Shown here: one piece after another, positions 13,172 through 18,385 of the stretch
Layout: every line of letters starts with the position of its first letter
Numbering within the stretch: position 1 is the stretch's first letter
Source of the DNA: Nitrospira sp.
GTDB lineage: Bacteria > Nitrospirota > Nitrospiria > Nitrospirales > Nitrospiraceae
Length of the DNA: 18,385 nucleotides
Reading direction: 5' to 3'
NCBI GenBank assembly: GCA_020697375.1
Contig: JAJFBJ010000059.1
Span: forward strand, 1 to 18,385
The notes under the pieces: model-generated
Seen by the model: only the letters and a program-made list of their open reading frames with translations
The model's database searches: none
What the model was told of the DNA's origin: nothing
Position numbers and translations under genes: made by a program

Positions 13172-13721
13172 GATGACTGCTGGAGAGTTTCGACAGATTC
13201 GTGAGCAACTGGGTTGGACGCAGGAACAACTTGCGGAGGCGCTTCGTACGACTCGTGTCTCGATCGCCCGCTATGAGACAGGAATGCGGCGGATCAGCGG
13301 GGCGGTGGAGGTTGCGATTACCCAGCTGGCCCGTAGGATTCAGATTCCCATGGCAGGGGTAGTCGCAGCCGGCCTGCCGATTGAACCCGTCACGCAATCG
13401 GAATGGATCGAAGTGCCGGCCAGCATGGTGCGGAAGGGAGAAACCTTCGCGCTTCGCGTGAAAGGGGACTCGATGATCGAGGACGGCATTCTCCCAGGTG
13501 ATCTGGTCGTGGTTCGCAAGCAACCGACCGCGCGAAACGGCCAAACGGTCGTGGCAGTGGTGAACCGTGAAGTGACGATCAAAACCTATTTCAAGCGGGC
13601 GCGGCACATCGAGCTATGCCCCGCCAATGCCGCGATGAAATCCTTCGTCGTCACACCTGCGGACGAGTTCGCCATCGAAGGTGTACTGATCGGCGTGATT
13701 CGTCATTGTGACAATACGTAA
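13170..13721 (+). CDS. LexA/CI-like repressor: XRE helix-turn-helix fused to S24 autoproteolytic domain
   Basis: A 183-aa protein. Residues 5-55 are an XRE helix-turn-helix (FRQIREQLGWTQEQLAEALR followed by VSIARYETGMRRIS). Residues 62-180 are a LexA-type S24 domain with the cleavage site VVAAG (Ala67-Gly68), nucleophile Ser101 in KGDSMIEDGILPGD and general base Lys138 in NREVTIKTY, so self-cleavage should be intact. The C-terminal part resembles E. coli LexA closely (ARNGQTVVAVVNREVTIK). LexA proper has a winged helix, whereas this resembles phage CI/HdiR-type repressors. It likely responds to DNA damage via RecA and represses itself through the palindrome over its start. ATG 13173 is an alternative start. 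Targets probably include the small genes that follow. Confidence 0.9.
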   Translation: MMTAGEFRQIREQLGWTQEQLAEALRTTRVSIARYETGMRRISGAVEVAITQLARRIQIPMAGVVAAGLPIEPVTQSEWIEVPASMVRKGETFALRVKGDSMIEDGILPGDLVVVRKQPTARNGQTVVAVVNREVTIKTYFKRARHIELCPANAAMKSFVVTPADEFAIEGVLIGVIRHCDNT

Positions 13722-13739
13722 TCCGAGGAGGGAATGATG

Positions 13740-13985
13740 ATGACTCATCAGCAACAGGCGATGGTTGAGCGTGTCGACCAATTGGAGCGGATGGTCGTCC
13801 GGCTCAACGGCCGGATCGGGGAGTTGCAACGTGAGCTTAACCAGACCAAGGCCTTACCGCCAGTCGGGGGGGCCGGTGGTTCTCGTCTATGGACGTTCCT
13901 GGGCGGAATGAAAGCGGTGATCGCCACGCGCAGTCCCATTCGAGAGAATAGGAGGGTTCAACGCCATGATCTCTGTCTCTTCTGA
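13740..13985 (+). CDS. Small coiled-coil protein downstream of the LexA-like repressor
   Basis: An 81-aa protein; family not recognised. Residues 1-36 form a heptad-like amphipathic helix (MVERVDQLERMVVRLNGRI, then GELQREL) likely to be a coiled coil. It is followed by a Gly/Pro linker and a basic tail. Three consecutive ATG codons start at 13734. The ribosome site AGGAGG (13726-13731) is best spaced, at 8 nt, for the third, 13740. It lies 18 bp after the repressor stop and overlaps the next gene by 20 bp, suggesting a co-transcribed cassette. The C-terminal part may be read-through into the ribosome site of the next gene, so a short conserved core is all that can be supported. Confidence 0.6.
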   Translation: MTHQQQAMVERVDQLERMVVRLNGRIGELQRELNQTKALPPVGGAGGSRLWTFLGGMKAVIATRSPIRENRRVQRHDLCLF

Positions 13986-14148
13986 CATCGATACAACGAC
14001 GGCCGGCTGTTGCGCCGATTGCGGACAGGTGGTAATGCGGCGGACGCCGCTCTTCGACGAGCAGGCCAAGGTGACCCGCGAAGTCTGCATTCGCTGTCTG
14101 GTATTCTCCTACCAGCGCCGGCAGTTTGAATCGGGCTGCTGCGGGTGA
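13966..14148 (+). CDS. Small CxxC-CxxC putative zinc-binding protein
   Basis: A 60-aa protein with two CxxC pairs (Cys16/Cys19 in CADCG and Cys41/Cys44 in CIRC) spaced like a zinc ribbon, plus a terminal CC. ATG 13966 has GGAGG about 9 nt upstream, a strong signal that supports a real gene despite its size. It is last in the repressor cassette. No family is recognised. Zinc ribbons of this size often bind nucleic acid or other proteins, but nothing more specific can be said. Confidence 0.6.
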   Translation: MISVSSDIDTTTAGCCADCGQVVMRRTPLFDEQAKVTREVCIRCLVFSYQRRQFESGCCG

Positions 14149-14411
14149 GAGAAAAAAACTCGTATCGCTACCTGTGAATGAAGCCAATCGCGATTGATCG
14201 GTGCGAGACTCGTTGCGATGTGCGGTGATACCTTCATGGAATCGCAGAGAAGCCTAGAGCTGCCGATCAACCGACGAATCATCCCGGTCCAGGAAGGATC
14301 GGTCGACATCCGCCCGGCGATCTTCTCAGGCGTCAAACGTCTTTCGGTCGAGAAGCCCTCATGTGGAATGTAGAGTTGCTATGGGCAGCCTCAAGAAGGA
14401 AGTGTTCTGAT
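14149..14411. other. Convergent intergenic region
   Basis: This region separates the plus-strand repressor cassette from the minus-strand kinase. A 51-codon plus-strand frame (14218-14373, starting MCGDTFMESQRSLELPINRR) has no ribosome site and no recognisable motif, so I do not call it a gene. I see no clear terminator. Confidence 0.4.
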
Positions 14412-16106
14412 CTATGCGTTGTAAGGCAGAGTGAAGTGAAAATGAGTCCCCTTTCCCGGCTTGCTCTGCACAGCAATGGTTCCTCCATGCAACTCAATGA
14501 GCCCTTTCGCAATTGCCAGACCTAAGCCGGCGCCCGCCGCATGCCCCGAGCCTCGTTGCACCCGATAGAATTTATCGAAGACCTTCAGCAGATGCTCTTC
14601 CGGAATTCCACAACCTGTATCAGACACATCAACTTGAACGTATCGATCATCGAGGATCTGTGCGCCGATCTGAACCCGTCCACCGGATGGCGTGAATTTA
14701 ATGGCATTTTCCAGCAAATTGGCAAGCACTTCATAGAGTTTGTCCCGGTCAGCGTGAATCTTCGGCATCCGTTCCATGGAATCTGCTTCCAGCGTGATTG
14801 AGTTCTGCTGTGCGAAGGGCTGAAACCCTTCCAGGAGATCAGCCACGAGTTCCTGGAGGGACAGCAAAGCGGGACGCAGCTCAATTTTGCCGGCTTCAAT
14901 TTTGGACAGGTCCAGCAGCTCATTCAGCATTCGTGTCAGCCGGTCCGCATTGAGTTGGATCCGGGAGAGATAGAAATGTTGCTTTTCATTCAGTGGACCG
15001 GCCAGTCCCTGGAGCAAGTTCTCTGCGAAGCCCTTCATTGAGGTGAGCGGTGTCCGCAGTTCATGCGATACGATGCTGACGAAGGCGCTTTTCAACCGGT
15101 CGAACTCTTGAAGTTGTTCAACGGTTGCTTGGAGCGTGCTCGTTCGATCCTGAATCCGACGTTCCAGGGTTTGGTTCAGCTGATCAAGCGCCTGCTCCGC
15201 CCGCCTCCGTTCGGACACTCCTACGGCCAACGTTAACGCTGTCACGGCGATCACTGCCATGAAAGCCTGCAGCAACAGCAAGGTTTCATTCGGGCTGCCC
15301 CGGGCGAACGGTCCGGACCCCTGCAAGGTTCCCCACATGGCTATTCCCAGACACAGGAGGATAGCCGTGGCCGTTTCCCGCGGCCCCAGTCTGACCGCCA
15401 CCCACATCAGAATGGAGAGCATGAGGAAACCAAGCGGATAGTGTGGACCGGTCATCGATTGGCCGCTCTGAAAAACAATTAGTGCAACAAGGCAGAGCAG
15501 CGTGAGGGAGAGACCTATTTCCAGCAACTGAGAGCGGCTCCAGTTGAGAGCATGATCCGTTACCCAGAGAACAATAACCGGCGTGACGATGAGCGCGCCG
15601 ACGACATCACCCAGCCACCAGGTAATCCAAATCGCGCTGTACCTCTCCCAGTCCGCATAGCCTCCCAGCGAAAGACTTGTGACGCCGAAGGTCGCGCTCA
15701 CCGTGGTACTGAGCACAGCAGCCAGGAGCACAAAGGTAAGCGCATCGCGTTGGCGCGCAAAGACCTTCCGGCCGTTGGCGAAATGGTTGACCAGAAATGC
15801 GCCCAAGAGCCCTTCCAATGTGTTTCCGGTCGCGATACCGAGAGAGGTGGCAATCGAACCGGCGGTTGTGAGATTGACAACAAACGCCCCCAGGAAGATA
15901 GCAGGCCATACCCAATATCCAAATAGAAGAAAAGCCGCCAGGCTGATTCCCGTCGGAGGCCATGCCGGTGTCGCACTTGGATGAAACACCGCAAGTTGAA
16001 GACCAACCTTTCCAGCGAGCACATAGATCAGGGCGAGAACGCCGAGCATGGCGGAGAGATAGATGGGTTTCAGCTGCGGGTACTGTTGCGAATGTCGTGA
16101 GACCAT
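14412..16106 (-). CDS. MASE1-type membrane sensor histidine kinase
   Basis: A 564-aa kinase from the chosen start. The N-terminal half has about eight membrane helices with MASE1-like features (VFHPSATPAWPPTGISLAAFLLFG, then WITWWLGDVVGALIVTPVIVLW). A coiled-coil linker (SERRRAEQALDQLNQTLERR) follows, then the HisKA H-box SHELRTPL with phospho-acceptor His, then the HATPase_c N-box (LLENAIKF), G1 DTGCGIP and G2 GAGLGLA. All catalytic boxes are intact. The frame is open to 16325, but the extra 73 residues are Arg/Ser/Pro-rich with no domain, so ATG 16106, just before the first membrane helix, is preferred. No response regulator is adjacent, so it is an orphan here. The signal is unknown; MASE1 kinases sense diverse stimuli. 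Confidence 0.88.
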   Translation of the reverse strand: MVSRHSQQYPQLKPIYLSAMLGVLALIYVLAGKVGLQLAVFHPSATPAWPPTGISLAAFLLFGYWVWPAIFLGAFVVNLTTAGSIATSLGIATGNTLEGLLGAFLVNHFANGRKVFARQRDALTFVLLAAVLSTTVSATFGVTSLSLGGYADWERYSAIWITWWLGDVVGALIVTPVIVLWVTDHALNWSRSQLLEIGLSLTLLCLVALIVFQSGQSMTGPHYPLGFLMLSILMWVAVRLGPRETATAILLCLGIAMWGTLQGSGPFARGSPNETLLLLQAFMAVIAVTALTLAVGVSERRRAEQALDQLNQTLERRIQDRTSTLQATVEQLQEFDRLKSAFVSIVSHELRTPLTSMKGFAENLLQGLAGPLNEKQHFYLSRIQLNADRLTRMLNELLDLSKIEAGKIELRPALLSLQELVADLLEGFQPFAQQNSITLEADSMERMPKIHADRDKLYEVLANLLENAIKFTPSGGRVQIGAQILDDRYVQVDVSDTGCGIPEEHLLKVFDKFYRVQRGSGHAAGAGLGLAIAKGLIELHGGTIAVQSKPGKGTHFHFTLPYNA

Positions 16107-16429
16107 ATGAAGGATCGAAGACGTCGATCTCTTGAAGGATGGTCTGTAAGGCAACCCTGTCAAATGATAAGCGCGCGGCGAGTCCGACGCAAGGTCGGGT
16201 ATCTTCGCCGGGATGGTCGTACATGCGCTCGGATGTGGGCTCTGCGAACAGCGGTGATGCCGCATTGCCGCCTTGCTGTAACCCCGGAGCCTGGCAAGAG
16301 GCGCATTGTTCGCCTTGTCGTCCATCGAAGAAAGATTAGATTTGCCTGCCGTCTAATCATCAGGGCCGGATAGATCTCTCGGAGGGAGGCATTCGCCTGC
16401 TCCTCAAACATTGATGCTCGATTCGTCGC

Positions 16430-16885
16430 TCATGGAAGTGCTGATATTTCGTGCAACACTTCATGAACGAATTGTTCAATGCCTGGTGCAGATGAACTGC
16501 GTGGACCCGCCACGTTCAAGATTCGGATCGTATTGGTTTCCAGAAACGCCTTCATCCGTCCACGCCATGCCGTGCCGAAGAACACATGCAAGCAGGGCTT
16601 CGCGATGCTCCTGGCGTATTGATGGCAAAGCAAGGTTCCACCCGTCATATCTTTCCCGAGCGTGACGATCACTGTCGCGTCGGCATCACGGACATTCCGT
16701 CTGGTGCGCTGCTGATAGTGGCGTCCTGAAGTTTCTTGCAAGGAATACCGCTCAGGGATCATGCCATCCTCTGCGCGCCGTCCCTTGGGGCACCAGCCGC
16801 CATGTGGAATGCCATTGCTGATCGCCCAATCGAGCGCCGCACGATCGACGCCGGTCTGTCCACCTGAAATAATTTTCTCAATCAA
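16430..16885 (-). CDS. Putative molybdenum carrier protein (SLOG-type, Pfam PF12694-like)
   Basis: A 151-aa protein matching the putative molybdenum carrier family, relatives of the algal molybdenum-cofactor carrier protein: IISGGQTGVDRAALDWAI at residues 6-23, GGWCPKGRRAEDG at 29-41, YSLQETSGRHYQQRTRRNV at 47-65, then DADATVIVT and GGTLLC. The Gly-rich N-terminus is a Rossmann-like nucleotide/cofactor binding loop. Start choice: TTG 16885 sits about 5 nt after AGGTGA and gives the standard N-terminus; no ATG is usable. It is monocistronic, about 320 bp upstream of the histidine kinase. Family membership fits the molybdate locus in this window, though the molybdenum role of bacterial members is only a database label. 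Confidence 0.85.
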   Translation of the reverse strand: MIEKIISGGQTGVDRAALDWAISNGIPHGGWCPKGRRAEDGMIPERYSLQETSGRHYQQRTRRNVRDADATVIVTLGKDMTGGTLLCHQYARSIAKPCLHVFFGTAWRGRMKAFLETNTIRILNVAGPRSSSAPGIEQFVHEVLHEISALP

Positions 16886-17308
16886 TGGTCACCTGCGGCA
16901 GGCACTGAATGGGATTCTACGGAGATGAGGTCTCTAGAGGAAGCATCAACATGTCCAAACATCCTGAAAAGTGAACCAATGGAGACCTCAAAGGTTGGGA
17001 GCTAGAAAGGGAGGGAAGAAAAGGTTCAAAGGAGTAGTTCGAGTTCAATCGTGACTGGAACCGTGACAGGCCGAAATCAGCGAGCAGCCGAGTGATACGT
17101 TGCGGAAACTATTGATGGCGGTGACCCGGATTGGACGGGTGACCCGCGGCTGATGAGTTATCCCTCTGCGCACCCTCTTTCTGATGGACGGCCGGGGGGT
17201 GTCAGCGTCCAAAAAGAGCCGGGGTACAGGGGTTTTTAGGCACAGAACGGGGTTGAGCATTTGTGCATGACACTTGAACAGTTCGCCTTCATTGTGCCTA
17301 TCCAGCTC
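16886..17308. other. Intergenic region holding the first tRNA-fragment repeat
   Basis: No gene is supported in these 423 bp. A purine-rich stretch at 16985-17030 and the tRNA-like repeat at 17110-17157 are the only structures I see. Confidence 0.5.
17110..17157 (-). repeat. tRNA 3'-end fragment, copy A (attachment-site-like direct repeat)
   Basis: Read on the minus strand it runs from an anticodon-loop-like CTCATCA through the T arm ACCCG-TCCAATC-CGGGT and acceptor half CACCGCC to A-TCA. It matches copy B at 17944-17991 in 45 of 48 positions, with weaker similarity continuing about 15 bp past the CCA end. The CCA is mutated to TCA and the T-loop TTC to TCC, so it is a decayed copy. No 5' tRNA half is present. 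Confidence 0.7.
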
Positions 17309-17713
17309 TCATAGTTGATTCAAATAATCCCGCATTCGCTCTACAACAGCACGGTCGTGCTCAATCATTTTTAACTCCTGTGTTTCGTCAGGGGAAAACC
17401 ACCCCATCGCCTGTCCTTCTCCTAAGTGAAGGGGTTGGTCCTGATAATGTTCAACAAACACATATTTCGTGTTCTCATCCTCTCCGTCTCTAACCTTTTG
17501 CGCTAGGAGAAAGTACGGGTTTTGTACTGGATAAGACAATTCCTCCAGAGCCTCGCGCACCAGTGCTTCCTTCGGACTTTCTCCTTGTTCGATACCGCCT
17601 CCAAAGAACGCCCAGTGATTAGGCAATCGAAACGCGTCGGGTGTCCGATGCTGAAGGAGTATCTGCCCGGTGGAGGTATAGAGGATCAAAAGAGCCACGT
17701 CTCGTACGGCCAT
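17309..17713 (-). CDS. Nudix hydrolase
   Basis: A 134-aa single-domain Nudix enzyme. The Nudix box spans about residues 39-61 (GGIEQGESPKEALVREALEE), fitting Gx5Ex7REUxEExGU with the late Gly replaced by Ser60. The metal-binding residues Glu54, Glu57 and Glu58 are intact. Flanking strands ALLILYTSTGQILLQHR and HWAFFGG are typical. Such enzymes cleave nucleoside diphosphates linked to another moiety (dNTPs, sugar nucleotides, caps); the substrate cannot be told. ATG 17713 has no Shine-Dalgarno. The gene lies alone between the two tRNA-fragment direct repeats, so it may be cargo of an integrated element or its remnant. Confidence 0.9.
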   Translation of the reverse strand: MAVRDVALLILYTSTGQILLQHRTPDAFRLPNHWAFFGGGIEQGESPKEALVREALEELSYPVQNPYFLLAQKVRDGEDENTKYVFVEHYQDQPLHLGEGQAMGWFSPDETQELKMIEHDRAVVERMRDYLNQL

Positions 17714-18165
17714 TCATTACCATAACCGATAGAGTGCGGCAGGTGAAGGACATGTAACTCTTTGCAAAGTCTACTAGGATCCTGGTGGCGGGCTATTTAC
17801 AAAAGAACTGCCCATCTGTTCCCGAAGCGAGATAAGGACTGGACCGATAAGCTGGACGATCAACCAGCAGAGATCCTTTCAGCATCCCAGCCGCACCCTA
17901 GGAATGAGTTGGATGAAGAGCTGAGTCCTAAGCTGCTGGAATTTATTGGTGGCGGTGACCCGGATTGAACGGGTGACCCGCGGCTTATGAGAAGGCTCGA
18001 TTGTAGCAAATGGCCTAGGCATGGGACAATAGGCGCGGCATTGGTTGCCAATGCGTGACACGCTCCCGCAACTTCCGCAACCCAGGCGCAACCAAGTCCA
18101 GAAGCGGCATGGAGGCGGGTTGCAAGGGAATCTCACGGGCCGCTCTATTTCTGAAGGGACGCACC
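17714..18165. other. Intergenic region holding the second tRNA-fragment repeat
   Basis: No confident gene in 452 bp. A 68-codon frame at 17762-17968 (TTG start, no ribosome site) runs into the repeat and is not called. Also present is a perfect short hairpin GCATTGG-TTG-CCAATGC (18038-18054), about 110 bp before the next gene. It lacks a T-run and could be an operator or part of a leader. Confidence 0.5.
17944..17991 (-). repeat. tRNA 3'-end fragment, copy B (intact anticodon-loop-to-CCA portion)
   Basis: On the minus strand: anticodon loop CTCATAA (anticodon CAT, Met-type), 3' anticodon stem GCCGC, variable loop GGGTC, T arm ACCCG-TTCAATC-CGGGT with a perfect stem, acceptor half CACCGCC, discriminator A and encoded CCA. 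Similarity to copy A stops at the 5' side of the anticodon loop. The sequence upstream cannot pair to make a full tRNA, so this is a 3' fragment, as left by tyrosine-integrase recombination at a tRNA gene. Confidence 0.75.
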
Positions 18166-18385
18166 ATGAAGCCTTTTCTTGTGATGTCCGCTCTCTTGCT
18201 TGGGCTCCTGCTTTCCCCGCTCTCAGCCTCTGCCCAGTTCATGCAAGGCTTTGGTGAAGGGTTTCAACGCACCTCGCAATATGGACTTGCTCGTCAGCAG
18301 CAAGCCACGGAGCGCGAGCGGCTCAAACTCCAGTATGCCGACCAATGGCGACAGCTACGGGACCAGGAGTTGAGGGGCGAGCTTG
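18166..18385 (+). CDS. Exported protein of unknown function, 3' end cut by window edge
   Basis: 73 codons are visible. A clear Sec signal peptide (MKPFLVMSALLLGLLLSPLSASA, cleavage after residue 23) is followed by QFMQGFGEGF and a Gln/Arg/Glu-rich, probably helical segment (LARQQQATERERLKLQYADQ). ATG 18166 has GAAGGGA about 7 nt upstream. The hydrophilic helical mature part suggests a small periplasmic protein. The family cannot be told from the part seen. Confidence 0.7.
   Translation, partial: MKPFLVMSALLLGLLLSPLSASAQFMQGFGEGFQRTSQYGLARQQQATERERLKLQYADQWRQLRDQELRGEL

Noticed and set aside
14218..14373. 51-codon plus-strand frame in the convergent gap
   Set aside because: No ribosome site, no motif, too short to support alone.
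16107..16325. 73-residue N-terminal extension of the histidine kinase
   Set aside because: Arg/Ser/Pro-rich without domain or ribosome site; the start just before the first membrane helix is more likely, though the extension is not excluded.
17762..17968. 68-codon plus-strand frame ending in the tRNA-like repeat
   Set aside because: TTG start without ribosome site and no recognisable motif; may be a decayed gene end but cannot be supported.
17944..18030. Complete tRNA gene
   Set aside because: The 3' half is perfect but the adjacent sequence cannot form the acceptor, D or 5' anticodon stems.
1..18385. CRISPR array, rRNA, transposase or integrase
   Set aside because: No regularly spaced repeats, rRNA-like sequence or recognisable transposase/integrase frame was seen.

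Overview
The window is about 18.4 kb of GC-rich bacterial chromosome from a Gram-negative (diderm) organism: it encodes outer-membrane porins ending in aromatic residues, lipoproteins and Sec-exported periplasmic proteins. The porin style, an intergenic repeat family I associate with that group, and the heavy investment in molybdate uptake suggest Nitrospira or a close relative (Nitrospirota). That assignment is inference, because no rRNA or other marker gene is present.

Positions 1-10967 form a molybdenum acquisition locus. On the minus strand lie an OprO/OprP-like porin (655-2274) and a ModA-type binding protein (1-616, cut by the window edge). Divergently transcribed is a one-component regulator (2660-3853) with an XRE-type helix-turn-helix and a PBP-like effector domain of the kind linked to molybdate/molybdopterin proteins. 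After an intergenic repeat comes a plus-strand run of eight genes (4165-10967): divergent ModA-like protein, unknown lipoprotein, second porin, canonical ModA, small lipoprotein, Mop molbindin, ModB and ModC. Together these could carry an oxyanion from the outer membrane (porins) through the periplasm (three binding proteins) and the inner membrane (ModBC) to cytoplasmic storage (Mop). A probable molybdenum carrier protein lies further on (16430-16885).

Positions 11050-12677 hold a 125-bp hairpin-forming repeat and a tandem pair of TraT-like lipoproteins on the minus strand. Positions 13133-14148 hold a LexA/CI-like self-cleaving repressor with a perfect 19-bp palindrome over its start codon, followed by two tiny genes (a coiled coil and a CxxC zinc-type protein). 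A MASE1 sensor histidine kinase (14412-16106) follows on the minus strand.

The right end (16886-18385) is patchier. It has a Nudix hydrolase flanked by two direct repeats that match the 3' part, from anticodon loop to CCA end, of a CAT-anticodon tRNA. These look like integration attachment sites or their remnants. The window ends inside a gene for an exported protein.

The most interesting features are the duplicated porin/ModA architecture with its PBP-domain regulator, the two palindromic operators lying on regulator promoters, the inverted pair of intergenic repeats, and the tRNA-fragment direct repeats.
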